From positions 18,389,483 to 18,453,482 of the forward strand of contig CM055095.1 of NCBI GenBank assembly GCA_029204225.1: a stretch of DNA of 64,000 nt, read 5' to 3'. The DNA comes from Diphasiastrum complanatum. Lineage: Eukaryota > Streptophyta > Lycopodiopsida > Lycopodiales > Lycopodiaceae. Under the pieces are notes generated by a model. It worked only from the letters and a program-made list of their open reading frames with translations, was not told the DNA's origin and did no database searches. The position numbers were made by a program, and so were the translations under genes. The stretch's first letter is position 1. Each line of letters opens with the position of its first letter. Below, piece by piece: positions 12,001-24,121 of this stretch.

Positions 12001-12096
12001 GTAAAACAAATTCCTATTAAAGGATCTCAGATTACTTGGAGAATGGATATTAATGAGCTGCTCTGATGAGAGTATCAGTATAGGTGTCTTAGACAA

Positions 12097-15000
12097 CCAT
12101 TCAAATAAGTTGCGAAAACTATTAGGCGTCTCACGTCCAATTCTTATTGTATATGGTTTGGATGTCCATGGCTAAAAGTAGCCAAAGTGAAGCATGCATG
12201 AGACTAAAAAAAATAAATTACCTTTGAAAATTGAGGTTGAGTAGTAAGATCCTAACACATGGGAAATCAAGCTGACAACACAAAGAGCTGAGCATGATAG
12301 ATTGTAATCACAAATCATACTATCGATCAAACCCCCAAACAAATTTACAAAAATAGCAACTACAATAATGAAGACTATAATGTTGCTGTAATTGATTAGA
12401 TAGAAACCCTTGCTACGATAGATTGCTTTAGCTCTAAAATAGAAGAAAAATGGTTTGCAACACCTTAATATTGCCATCGAGAAAGGGGATAGGAAATTGA
12501 AGGGTCTTATTGATAAAGAAAATCAAAAATGTTTTTGTGTACACATGGTTGAGCTCGCTCGGATGCCTTAGGCTTAATTTATCTGTGTGAAAGAAGGATT
12601 ACTTCCATGGTGCACAATTGTGACATTAAAAGATGTCAAGTATCTAGATGAGCGAACTTTGAGATACTTTAGTCTTGATAGATATTGTAGGAAGAATTTC
12701 TAGAACCAGTCACCCAAACTAGTACCTCTATCTACTACCTCATCCATGTCGACATTGCAAGAATCAGTACCATATTTTCGTAACAAACCATATTATTGCA
12801 TAAAGAGACCTAGCCTAGAATGGTAGGAAGAATTCATGTTTGCCACTCAATATGGGAGCATCCCAATACTTGTGATAAAAAAATACAAATCATTTAATAA
12901 TGTTCCATGCACCTTTTCTTCTGTATCAGGCCATGCACTTGATGATGGCATTGCCTCTTAGATAGCTTCAATTGATGCACTATACCTAAGCTCGTAAATC
13001 CTACTACTTGAGACAACGATCTTGTTTGTACTACCCACTGGAAATACTATTTTTTCTTAGCTAAAGGGTGTTACAAACTCGCATTACTTTTTATTGAAGT
13101 TTTAGCCTATTCATGATGGACAAATTAAACTTATTTGACATTATGGGACCAAAGATTAACAAGCCTAAAGTGGATGGGCCCTTAGTAGAGCTCTAGTGTT
13201 AAACACATTTAATTTACGACCATTGATAAATTTGTAGTTTTTGTGCAAATCTTGATGATGACTCAAATTTTTTTTCAAACAATATTATAATAAGGATTTA
13301 ACAAAAAGTGCAACGATCACAATATCTTTTTTCTCAACTATGGTGCATTTGCTCAACATGTACTCACTTCAAATTAAGTGGTTATAATCTTATAAGAATT
13401 GTGTAGACTGGGCAAGTTTTCTAATAACTACATACTTTTAAAAGGTTTAACACCTACTTTGCAATCAAATGATAATAAATTCCATTATACAAAGTACTTA
13501 TCAAAAGATGGTTAAGTATTCCAAATTCATGATGAGACATATTTTGGATACGTTGCATTTGATCAACAAATGAACATTTACAAAAAAATGTGTTTTTGCT
13601 TCTAGAAATATAAGTTATGATATCTTATATGGATGTTAGCACATTATATTATATGTATAAGCAAAACCGAATAAACAATCCGCACTTCTACAAAGATAAT
13701 GCCTTTCTCCTTGACTATGTACACTTTTTTTAAATCTTTGGAAAAGATAGAAAACTAAAAAGTAGGTATCACTAAAAAGTGGTCTGGTTTTTCTTTTGTC
13801 TATGTACAAGTTGTTTCTATTAGAAACTATGTAGTGTATGTACATATTTTCTTATCAAATCCATAATGATGAGGCTATCTAATCTAAATGACATGGCCCT
13901 CATTAGACTAGTATTATTATAACTACACATATTCTTTTTAATTTCATTATCTAATCAATAATGTGGTCAAACCTTCGTAATGTCTTTTTCCATCATGGGG
14001 TGTACAAGCAAGTTGTGTGGTGCAAAATGTTTTGAAGGCCAATTGAATAAAATGGACAATTTATGTATGCTTGTACATGTGATGTAGATATTGTTCTAGA
14101 AGTTTGGTGAGGGTTGTAATGTATGTGTACATAAATTGTGTGGGCCATATTACATTTACCTTGAAAGGAGAGATGCTTATGTTGTAATACATGTGAATGA
14201 AAGATTAAAGATGAGGTTTTCATATGTGGCTCATAAGTAGCTGTTTAATGGTAGCAAGGTGACTAAAACAATCATTCGGTGGGAATAGAGAAGCAACTTT
14301 AAAATTGATATTCTTAACGGTGATTAGGAACATATGATTAATGATGATATTTGGCTGATTTGACTAAGAAATGTTATTGTCATTGCATGATGTGACTTGT
14401 CACAGTTAAGTATGGCTCTATGCCAGTCTTTATTTCTTTTGTATATGTTTTTCTGAGGTGGTACATTTGCATATAATATTACTAGTATGGCCCTTCAAAG
14501 AAAATATATTTCTTGATATTGATTTGTACTTTTGTCATCTATCAAATATATAATCTTAGTAGAAGCTTAAACAAAATCTTTTAAGAAGCCTTGTAATATA
14601 ATATTGAGATAATGTTTACCTAATATTTTTTATATTACATAATTATAAAAAAGAGTGATTCTAAATCACAAGTACCAAAGAAAGCATTCACTCTATGCAT
14701 TTCTATTTTTGCACACATTGCACACAATTTTACATCCCATAAATAAGGTATTCAATATCAATGTCTCCTATACATGCCCAGTTGTGCACACAGTAATGTT
14801 AGAGAACATAAGTTTAATAGTTGTTAATGTCAGAAAAGTTTGGACTTACATATAAGCCTGCATTTCAATAATATCCACTGCCTCATTGAAGAAAATTTAT
14901 TTGCAAATGACATGTCGAACAATGAGCACATCAAACATGCCCTTGTCTTAATTGCAACTACTGCTTTGGTTGTGGGTTTTGATGGTTGATTTTCCGTTGA

Positions 15001-15315
15001 AGTTGTAATTGTTGGTCTCTTTTTGAATTGCCTCCACTGAAAGCTTCAAGGAGTGAAGACCCGAGGATGACGGTTAAACGTTTGTTGACTAAAGGATACC
15101 TGAAAGTGAAGAAGAAATGTTCGTGGACCCAAAAAAGCCCAACGGCGAGGACGAAAGACGAAGAAGACACGAAGACTGAAAGGCGGCGGATCTTCACGCT
15201 TCAAAGTACAAGGAGGACGTCACCCTCCACGAACAATATGGATACCATTAGGACGTGCTTAATCAGCCATTCTTGTAATGTCAGATCAGATTAAACCTTC
15301 TTCTCTCTATCCATC
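12097..15315. other. Long A/T-rich intergenic region
   Basis: No gene assigned. A 101-codon hydrophobic minus-strand frame (12172-12477) and several shorter ones have no recognisable motif and look like chance frames. The right end, from about 15000, is probably the beginning of a Copia LTR or leader (see the TATA-like site at 15316). Confidence 0.3.
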
Positions 15316-15323
15316 TATATAAA
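15316..15323 (+). promoter_or_regulatory. TATA-like box of a presumed Copia LTR
   Basis: TATATAAA lies about 430 bp before a primer-binding site and a plus-strand gag, where a U3/R promoter would be expected. No paired LTR is present to confirm it. Confidence 0.3.
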
Positions 15324-15752
15324 CAGATTGAGGACGAGGGAACAGGCTGAAAATCACATAGATGTCTTGAACATCCATTTGATTGAAGGTCATCGATGTC
15401 CAGAAGTCCGCTAGTAAGCGAGACAACTATATACAATTCGTGAGAGAGATAATGCCTCTTATGCCGACGCACTATGTGGGTTTGTCACAACAGCGCTCAA
15501 GAGATTCACTGTTGATACAGTAGATGTTATGTAGATGATTTTTTTGTCTTTAAATGTTATTGAATGCTTGATTGTCCGATTGTTATCTGTTCGTAATCAA
15601 CTGTTTACTATTTCTTCCGCACATTGGTTTCATCTTGTTAAATGCACAAACAAATTCTAAAGTAGATTAGCAGTGTCTCTGGAGGATTGTAGATCTGTCG
15701 TAAAAGGCAGTAGACCATCAAACAGAATCGAACTCACATCCAGAATTCAATT

Positions 15753-15812
15753 TGGTATCAGAGCGTTTGACGTTCTAGACATCAAATCTTCGTCATCAGT
15801 GGTATCAGAGCC
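15753..15812 (+). other. Tandem primer-binding-site-like motifs of Copia element C
   Basis: TGGTATCAGAGCG at 15753 and TGGTATCAGAGCC at 15800 both match the site complementary to initiator Met-tRNA; a weaker ATATCAGAGTGCTGATAT follows at about 15820. Gag starts about 100 bp downstream. Only one site is needed for priming. Confidence 0.6.
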
Positions 15813-15912
15813 TCAGGCTCATATCAGAGTGCTGATATAGCTTAAGAGCTATTAGATCCAGGAGACAAGCATTCAAAATAAGAGACCAAGAAAAATAGAC
15901 TGAAGAACAGTT

Positions 15913-16330
15913 CATGGCAATGGCATCAATAAGCAACATGCAGTCAAAGATCTGCACAATTTTTTACTCAACAAGGTCCAACTTCCTAGCATGAAAGGTG
16001 AAGACCTCTCTCATACTAAAGGGAGAAGGGCTATTTTCCTGGGTAGATCGCACCAAAAAAATGCCTACAACCACCAGGAAAGAGCTACGAGAATGGAGAG
16101 AGAAGAACGACAAGGCAGTAGCTCTGTTGTCATCATCCATAGAAGATAGCCTAACGCTTGACCTCACGACACTCTCCAACGCAAGAGAGATATGGAATAC
16201 ATTGCTTACCAGATTTCAGACGAAATCATGCAGCCAGATCATGTTTCTTGAAGATCAGCTGACAAACCTGTGATGGAATGACAGAGACCTCATCTTCTTT
16301 ATCAGAAAGATGAAGGATCTGTTCCTCTTG
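15913..16330 (+). pseudogene. Copia element C Gag fragment
   Basis: It begins MAMASIS, like the MASISSIQSN Gags at 35287 (minus) and 61500 (plus). After a frameshift it continues SLILKGEGLFSWVD, ELREWREKNDKAVALLSSSIEDSLTLDLTTLSNAREIWNTLLTRFQTKS and QIMFLEDQLTNL. The frame reads through a TGA and fades at KMKDLFLL near 16325, where element D's LTR begins. The remaining element C sequence is not seen on the far side of element D. Confidence 0.8.
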
Positions 16331-16331
16331 T

Positions 16332-16928
16332 TGTTGGGTTATTCTCTTTCTTACTAATCGACTAATCGGTTTTAATCCTCATCCATTGTTTATCTAGTTC
16401 TACGAATTTTCTCGTATTTTTATACAGTCTGCAGAATTACAAGTGTTTTTACACAGTCTATAGAAATACATGGAGTTTGACAACAATGTCGCATTTTCTC
16501 TCTCTACAATCCAAACAGTGTCGCCTGTCAAGAATTACGAGTAAATTACAATGTCGTATTTTTTGCATTTTTGCGACGCTATCACTTGTCAAGAATTATG
16601 TTTAAAAATGCAGTGTCATCTTTTTTGCATTTTTTGCCTGTCACAAATTTAGCTACCCCAATATTAAGGAAATGAGATTTTATGACACTGTCGTTTTTTT
16701 GCAAAAAGCCAACATTGTCGTCTTTTTGCGACATTGTCGCTTGTGACAATTTTAGTTCATTTCATCAGAGTGATAGTTTTAGTTCATTTATGCAGACAGA
16801 CTGTTTACGGCCAATTTCCACTGCTTATCAACAATGAATTTCTAAAAAGGAACTGGATGAATGCCAACGGAGTCATGCATTGGAAGTAGGAAGTTTCCGC
16901 TGTTACATTATCTATTCTATTTTCGACA
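16332..16928 (+). repeat. Probable 5' LTR of element D
   Basis: It starts TGTTGGGTTA and ends TTCGACA immediately before TGGTATCAGAGC. Between about 16480 and 16760 it repeats a TGTCG(C/T)-T-rich-TTTTTGC motif six or seven times, like a U3 enhancer array. No second LTR is present to confirm the edges. Confidence 0.55.
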
Positions 16929-17025
16929 TGGTATCAGAGCTTACCTATATGGTATCAGAACATTTTTCCATAGTATCAGTGCTAGATCACTACTTCTTTA
17001 TCTGAAACGTCACGGTATCAAACCT
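16929..17025 (+). other. Primer-binding site and three degenerate copies
   Basis: TGGTATCAGAGC at 16929-16940 abuts the LTR and is the likely priming site. Degenerate copies follow: TGGTATCAGAAC near 16950, TAGTATCAGTGC near 16971 and CGGTATCAAACC near 17014, about 20-40 bp apart. Confidence 0.6.
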
Positions 17026-17217
17026 GTGACCTCTATCAGGACCTAATACTATTTTGATATCTGAGCGAAAGCTCTAATACTTGATATCTTTTGCGATATC
17101 ACATTGATATCAAACTCTTCAGTTCCTTTCATCCTTTTAGTATCATAGAATTAATTTCCTATTGTTGGCACTACTACATCTTAGCGTCATCGATACAATC
17201 GACAGACTAAGTTCCAA

Positions 17218-17880
17218 ATGGATTTTCAAAGTAAAGTTGGTCTTATCACAGACAAGCTGAATGGATCCAATTATCATTTGCGGAAATTTAAGATGAAGAC
17301 CTTGCTGATCACTAATGAGTTATGGGATGTTGTTACAAGTACAGAAGTAAAACCTAAAGACGACATAGAAGACTCAAAGTGGAAATCGCAGGATGGTAAA
17401 GCTTTCGCGCTTATTATCCTCAATATATCAGATACACAGATTGGACACATAGCTGAAGCTAAAACTTCAAAAGAAGTTTGGGACATCTTGAACTCACTAT
17501 TTGATGTGAGGGACATAACTACTAAGTTACATCTACAAAGGAAATTCTTCACATTCAAGATGTCTAATGGTGATTCTCTTTAGAGTCACATTAACCAGTT
17601 TAAGAATCTCTTGCAATAAATGGTCGTTGTCGGATCAATCATAGATGATCAAGACACAATTATGACATTGCTTTCAAGCTTGCCCTCTACAATATGATTT
17701 CTGTGTGATGATCATATCGACACACTCAGTTTTAACTCTTACTAGAGTTATCACTATGTTGCTGCAAGAAGACAATAGAAGAAGTCAAGACACTTTGTCT
17801 ACTTCCTCCTCTCAGACTCTATATGTCAACAAAGACTCTAAGTGACAGAAGCAGAAAAGCTCCAAGAAGGCTGCAACGAA
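17218..17880 (+). pseudogene. Element D Gag
   Basis: It starts MDFQSKVGLITDKLNGSNYH, the Gag opening of the 'KLNGSNY' Copia type, with KMKTLLITNELWDVV and TSKEVWDILNSLFDVRDITTKLHLQRKFFTFKM. Two stops (after GDSL and after NLLQ) break it, and a frameshift near 17700 moves the rest (LQEDNRRSQD, lysine-rich) into the pol frame. MTLLSSLP marks the usual Gag C-terminal segment. The same Gag type occurs in the minus-strand element at 49-51.4 kb and the relic at 44.6 kb. Confidence 0.85.
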
Positions 17881-17887
17881 TCAGAAG

Positions 17888-20425
17888 TTGATTCGAAGTC
17901 AAGGACAATCATCAAATTCACAATCGAAGAAGAAAATGTTTTGCAGGTATTGCAAGCGCAATAACTATGAGATCAAGGATTGCCAAATTCTCCAAGCGAA
18001 GAATGCAGCCAAGCAACCTGATCAACAAGCAAACATAGTTTCATCATCTCTCCAGATCGAAGTGGACGAATGCGCATTTATGGTCAAAGACCAAAGCACA
18101 TTTTTTGATGATTCATGGTTTCTTGATTCTAGAGCAACTCAACACATGACCAATCAACGTGAGATTTTCAACTCCTACACGCCTTACAACACGAAGAAAT
18201 TTGTTCATCTTGGTGAAAATAATACTCACACTATTGAAAGTGAAGGTACCGTAAGATTGTGATTCTATCATGATCAATTCAAACTACTATTAAAGGTTTT
18301 ATATGTTCCTAAACTCTCTACAAATTTGTTATCAGTAAGTAGAATTACAGATTTAGGTCATAAGGTAGAATTTGAATTTAATCAATGCAAAATTATTGAT
18401 AGGAGTAATAAGATCCTTGCACTCAACAAGAGGCAGAGTTACTTATATAGATTGGCAAATTGTTATTCTGAGTCCATTCAAATCTTGAAAACCTCTATTC
18501 TTGTCAATAAAGCATTACTATGACATCATCGCTTAGGACACTTGAATTATGTATTTGTTTTGAACATGTCCAGACAATCCATGGTTCTTGATCTCGACTA
18601 TCCTTTTGGTAAAGTCGATCTCCCTGTCTGTCATAGCTGCATCTTTGGAAAGCATACTAGGATTCCTTTTAGATCAAGTCATAGGCATGCAGCAAAAGGT
18701 CTGTTAGATGTTGTTCATACGGATATATGTGGACCTATGCAAACTCCATCATTGTTAGATGAAAAGTATTTCATTACTTTTATTGACGAATTCTACAGAA
18801 GAACAGTTGTTTATTTCATTAAATAGAAATCAGAGGCTTTCATCAAATTTAGACAATTCAAAGAGCATGCTGAGAATCAAATTGGCAAACAAATCAAAGC
18901 ACTGAGGTCAGATGACGGGGGAGAATACATCTCCACTGAATTCAAGGAGTATTGCCTTAACAATGACATTGAACAACAATACGTTACCTCCTATTCGCCT
19001 CAGTCAAATGGTCTTGTTGAGAGAAAGAACAGAACCTTAGTCGAATCGACAAAGTGCATGTTATCACATGCAATACTTACGAAGTCCTTCTGGGATGAAG
19101 CTGTTTCAACAACAACCTATATTCAGAACAGATGTCCTACTATAGGTCTCTTAGACAAAACACCATTCGAAGTTTGGACAGGTACCAAACCTTCTCTATC
19201 AAACTTACGAGTTATTTGATGTACTGCTTTTACGCAGATACCTCGTGATCTCAAGAAGATGCTTGAATTCCAGAGTATCAAATGTATTTTCATTAGCTAC
19301 ACTACTTCAGATCAAGCCTACAGGTTGTTTGATCCCATCGAGTTGAAGATATTCACTAGTCGGGGTGTGACCTTCATCGAAGATCAATTTCAAGACCTCA
19401 AAGGAAAAGGCAGTGCCCCTGTAGCTGACCTGTCAAATTCTCCTGACATATTAATTTTTTCAGTTCCTGAGTCGACTATTCTCATTAAGGGTCCAAGCTC
19501 ATCTACTCTTGACAAACAACAAATCAATGGCGAATCAGAAGATGATGATGTTGCAGTTCAGCAACTACAATATGATGGAAATGATCAACTGCCTTTATTA
19601 CCCAGAACATCTTCAAGAGCAAGCAGACCACCTAACCGGTATATCGATGAGTTTGTAGCCTATCTTGTTCATGAGCCGACGTCTATCGAAGAGGCACTCA
19701 GTCAGCCTGATTCAGATCTCTGAAAAGAAGCTATGGATAAAGAGTATTCATCTCTTATCAAGAACCAAATATGGACAATTGTCAAATTACCTGCTAGCAG
19801 AAACGTAGTTGATTGCAAATGGATTTTCAAAGTCAAGTACAATACAGATGGAAGCATCAACAGGAGAAAGGCACGACTTGTTGCCAAAGGATTTTCTCAG
19901 ATATACAATGTCGATTACATTGAGACCTTCAGTCCAGTAGTCAAGCATTCTTCTATTCGACTTTTATTATCATTTGCCGCTACAGCAGATTTGAAAATAC
20001 ATCAAATGGATGTACAGACAACATATCTCAATGGAGTTATTGAAGAGGAAATTTACATGGTGAAACCCAAAGGTTATATTATCGAGGGTAAACACAATCA
20101 TGTGTGTAAACTCCATAAGGCACTTTATGGCTTGAAGCAATCTGCTCGAGCATGGTTTCAAAGGATCAATACTTCCCTTATTGATCATGGCTACACACCT
20201 AGCTCTTCAGATTCTAATGTTTACTTCAAAGCAGTGTAGCAGTCTTTTATAATAATCACTCTATATGTGGATGATACATTGCTTTTTAGCAACATTACCA
20301 ATCTGATAAAAGAGGCCAAGACAATGCTATCTTCCAAATTTGACATGACCGATCTGGGCGAAGCTCATTTCTGCCTTGGTCTCGTACTATACCAGCAAGG
20401 TGAATATAGATTTTGTAGTAAATAA
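17888..20425 (+). pseudogene. Element D Pol: knuckle, protease, integrase, RT
   Basis: One reading frame runs from 17888 to 20425 with six internal stops and no frameshift. In order: zinc knuckle CRYCKRNNYEIKDC (His replaced by Tyr); protease WFLDSRATQHM (Gly of DSG replaced by Arg); HHRLGHLNY; integrase DVVHTDICGPM, FITFIDEF, LRSDDGGEYIS and SPQSNGLVERKNR giving the D-D-E triad; linker; RT with CKWIFKVKYNTDGSI, RLVAKGFSQ, ETFSPVVKHSSIRLLLSFAA, MDVQTTYLNG, LYGLKQSARAWF and TLYVDDTLL. All six stops are TGA or TAG; four fit single C-to-T or G-to-A changes. It is dead as a protein source. Confidence 0.9.
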
Positions 20426-21213
20426 TGTTGAACCCTCAGAGGATAACATTTTAAAGTTATGTATTTGGTACAATTATGACTTATTTCGAATGAATTGGAT
20501 TCGAGAGTTATTCTGGTTGTCAACAGACATTAGAAAGTAACCAATATCACAACAGATGAATAAGATAGTTTTAAGACAGTTCTTTAGAGCATATTTACGG
20601 ACATACAACAAACGACTGTAATGCGCTAGAGAGTCTGTCTGACCAGAGAGTAATTCATGTAATGCAGTAGAGATTGCTAGTAGACCCAGGATCACTCACA
20701 CTCAATAGTGTGGAGAACATAGATAAGAGAGAATAATTCTCAACACTCTATTCACTTCTTCAATCTCTCACAAATATATAAACTCTTCCTCCCTCGATGA
20801 TCAAAACTGAAGCGTGTGATCAATATATGTTCTACGGAACGAACAAACACACCTCTAAAGGCTACAAGTGCATCGCTACCGTGAAAAGGTCTAGTTAACA
20901 ATTAAGTTGAATGTATGTTCAATTATACCATAAGAGGTATATTTAACTAAGAGTTGAAATTACTCTAGTTTAATATGTTGATTCATATTTAGTCGTTTCG
21001 TGTAGATGGCCTAGTAAAGGCTATCCAAGGCAACGTTTCCCTTCTAGAGGTCTTGCTCTTAAAAATACAAGGCAAGTCTTTAGGAGATATATTCTCGAAA
21101 AATGATATAGGCCTATTCATGATTTATATTTATCCAGCTCATATCTTCATATTTGAGTATATCATGCCATATTTAGGTTGATATTTCATATTTAGCAATT
21201 TTGTGGCATCACA
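20426..21213 (-). repeat. Probable 3' LTR of Gypsy element 1
   Basis: The block runs TGTTGAACCC ... GTGGCATCACA and directly abuts a purine tract on the minus strand, as expected for a 3' LTR of a minus-strand element. It also cuts off Copia D, so it was probably inserted into D. The partner LTR is not in the window, so the limits rest on TG/CA ends and the tract only. Confidence 0.5.
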
Positions 21214-21232
21214 TATCCCCTTTCTCAAATGT
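21214..21232 (-). other. Polypurine tract of Gypsy element 1
   Basis: The minus strand reads GAGAAAGGGGATA just before the presumed LTR. This is the expected primer site for plus-strand DNA synthesis. Confidence 0.5.
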
Positions 21233-21842
21233 GAAACGTCCTCGTGAACATAGAATCTTTATTTCAAGGATCATTCACGAATCATTCTGTTCTTCATATA
21301 TTCGTTAAGGTGAAAAGAAATTTTTTCATATGTTCCTTCCTTTAGATATTTCTTCTGCTTTAGAGAATATATGACTTACTGCTTCCTGGGAATCGAACTT
21401 CAAAACATCTTCAGAACTTCAAAGATCAGGATTTAGCATCACATAGAAACATCACCATTACATAGACAAGAATGAATATTTATGATGGATTCAATTCTTG
21501 ATGTAATCTTTGGGCTAACTCCAAGTTCTGTTGAGCCTCGTACAACATCAATGTTTCATGTGATTGCGTATAATGGCCAACTGGTAGGTTGCCAAATTCT
21601 TCAAGCTTAACAGGGAGCAATGTTCCATCAAACAGCTCCTGAGTTAACTTTTCATCTTCATCTGAATCACTGCGAAGTGTGATTTCTTAACAAACGCGAG
21701 CTAAAAATCTTATAAAAGAACTTTTAACATAAAAATTCTATACAAAAAACAAAGTCTTTGTTGCAAAAGTTCCATACTGCCAAAACAAATATGTACAAAA
21801 GTTTTTATAACGTATTGACTTTCTTCAATCTTGTAGATTGTG
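21233..21842. other. Untranslated part of Gypsy element 1
   Basis: No clear coding frame between the extra ORF and the polypurine tract. Confidence 0.3.
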
Positions 21843-24121
21843 TCAAATTTCTGCAAAATAGTCAAAAAAATTTCGCTCCCAATCCACGTAAAGAGGGAAA
21901 AGTTCAGGATACGCCATATTTACATTGATAAGCAGACCCGCATCATCAAAAGCACCCATATCCGCAACGTCTTTTGGTTTATACAACTGGAACTGCAACT
22001 TTCACTTCCAAACTTGTCGCTTATTGTCTTCGTTTCGCAAAAAATGATATTCTTTAATACAAATGTATTCTAAGGCATACATAGCAGAAGAGCCTAGGTA
22101 TAACTCAGCTGATCCGAAAGGCTCGACTGTAAATTTTTCCTGAATTATGCCCCAGCAGAGACATCCTTTCTGCTCGATAGATAATTGGGCCCATAACCAG
22201 ATAAAGTCGTCCTTTTCTCATGGTATCTTCCAATAATCGAAGGTGATGCCTATTGCGCCTGGTAGCATTTCAATGTTAAAAGCTTGTGGACACCACTTCC
22301 AAAATCGATCAGCAAATGCATTGAACCTTTCAGCACATACCTTTGACTAGTTTCGCCGTGGTCGCTTTGTCTGAGTAGTTGTTGTTGCCATGTCTTGAGT
22401 TTGTAACTTGGCAGCTAACTTTTGATCTTCCAACTACTACTTGAGATCAGACAACTCTTGTTCAAGCTTGTCGATCTTCGCTACTGTCTCCAAATATTCT
22501 AGATGGTCAACAACTCTCGAACATACAGGAACAGACTTAAGTTGCTGTGTTAGATCATCAATTCTCAACAGGGTCTGTAAATATTCGTCATGAGAGTCCA
22601 GCCTGCTGCATGTCTGGGTGGCTTCAATAGAGAGCTCCTTTAGCTCCTCCAACTCTTCTTCGACTAGTGTCTTCTCATCTTCGAGTGGTTGTAGGAACTC
22701 GACTCGAAAATTATCTAGCATCTGGCCTTGGAACTAGTTCAGTTTCGAGAGATCTATCATGATAGAACCTACATTGCTACACAGAGCAAGAGCTGTTTTG
22801 GCCTTTATTCTTGTCACTCGTTCCTCCTGCAAATGTTTTTGGAGGGTGAGATTGTTCTTTTAAAGAATCAATGGTAGTCTGATAATTTGAAGCCTTGGTC
22901 TCAATCGTCTTATTGATTTCCTTCAAAGAATCAGCTTCTTTTGTTGCGGTGTGAAGCTATTTTATGAGGGAACGATTTTGGTCTATCAGCTTCATGTTGT
23001 CTAATTCAAGCAAATCAATCTTCTCATAAGACTATTTGAGAGAGTTTTGAAACTTTCGCTCTGCTCCTATCAGGTCCATGATGTTCTTCTTATTATATCC
23101 ATCAAATTCATATATGTCAGCAGCTAAATTCTTGGCTATACTGGTCGTGGAGGTGGTTGTCAGGTTCATCATCATCTTTATCAGCTGTCCTAGTGTCGCC
23201 TACTGCAGCTGCTCAAGCCTTGTCTGAAGTGTCAGACTAGGTTTCGTCTTCGTCCGAGGCCCTTGAGTTCTTCTGTTTCTGTGAGGTTGAAGCAGAGGCT
23301 GGCTTTGTTGATTCAGTAGCAATAGGTCCATCTGTGTCCATGGCAGTGGTAGTATCTGTGTTTATTTGAGAAGCTGCACCATCAACATCCATAGCAGTTA
23401 TAGCTACTACTTGGATTGGTGGCACAAGTGCTGCTATGGCGGTTGTGACAGGTGTGGTCAGAAGACTAGATAGGTCAACTGGTGTTGGGGGCAACAGTCT
23501 TCACATCAACAAACTTTTCTCCTGGTCGCTTAAGGCTCCACAATGCTCACACAGATGCGAAACATGCGCTCCTACTGCCAAAATTTTTTCGTGTTTGATC
23601 CACCTCAAAAATGCCTTATATGCAATGATGCCAAAGCATACAAGATTGCCGGCTAGAGCATCCAATAAATATCCAAAATTTTGCACCAAAATAGTAGCAT
23701 CCGCATCTGTCAAAAAGATAACTTGATTGGCGTATTTACAAAACACCTTCAATGTGACATCCTTGATCATAGAAATTTTATAGCCCTTGGTAGGTACAAA
23801 GCAGTTGTTTAGAAAATAGGTGTCTTCATCCATTGCATCTCTGTTTGTAGAAATAATTTTACCATCGAGTGGTAATCCCAGAGCTGTGAAGAACACTTTC
23901 TCAGAGATGGTAAAGAACTTGTCTCGCACATGAACTTTAAAATCCGCATCAAATACTAAGTGGATGGAATTCACGAACTCAGTACTGACTTCAGAAAGGA
24001 TGACTAAAGGTTCCACTTTCAAGCTTCCCAACCTGCATTGATCCACAAGATACTGGATTGATTCTAGCCGGATTCATGCGCGTGCTTTCCAAGTAATAGA
24101 AGAGGTGGATCTAGAAGCCAT
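21843..24121 (-). pseudogene. Decayed extra ORF downstream of Gypsy pol
   Basis: A coherent coding signal runs right to left from an ATG at 24121 (MASRSTSSITWKARA, then a TGA). The first ~270 codons contain VHVRDKFFTISEKVFFTALGLP, ... DEDTYFLNNCFVPTKGYKIS and an FGYLLDALAGNLVCFGIIAYKAF segment, reminiscent of the 'R-G-K-x-h-x-h-S-x-x-h-x-x-h-L-G-L-P' opening of plant transposon-associated mobile-domain proteins. A Thr/Ala/Pro-rich linker and a coiled coil (22437-22721, LEQELSDLK) follow. The C-terminal part has FNAFADRFWKWCPQAFNIE, WAQLSIEQKGCLCWGI and PLYVDWER. Most breaks are TAG/TGA, with at least one frameshift. Ty3/Gypsy elements of the Tat/Athila type are known to carry extra ORFs here; a link to them is inference. 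Confidence 0.6.

Larger units (their letters stand above)
10639..12096 (-). mobile_element. Ty1/Copia relic 2 (gag to start of integrase), minus strand
   Basis: Reading right to left: gag near 11800-12000 (ILILQDVMDIVLGLEEEPQVLQEVQ, NVSNEVL), a degenerate zinc knuckle near 11345-11400 whose His is replaced by Asp (CCGVKGDFSSDC), protease and pre-integrase remnants, then an integrase start. Several frameshifts. No LTRs or RT were found. Gag wording links it to Copia fragment 1 and the relic at 46-47.5 kb. Confidence 0.8.
16332..20425 (+). mobile_element. Ty1/Copia element D, 3'-truncated
   Basis: A probable 5' LTR (16332-16928), a primer-binding-site cluster, gag, zinc knuckle, protease, integrase and most of RT follow in order on the plus strand. 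The copy ends at about 20425 in the RT thumb, where the Gypsy LTR begins, and RNase H, PPT and 3' LTR are absent. It sits in the gag of element C, so it inserted after C. Pol is colinear with few indels and is broken mostly by in-frame TGA/TAG. Confidence 0.85.

Noticed and set aside
12172-12477. 101-codon hydrophobic frame
   Set aside because: No motif, no neighbours of matching strand and A/T-rich composition; treated as chance.
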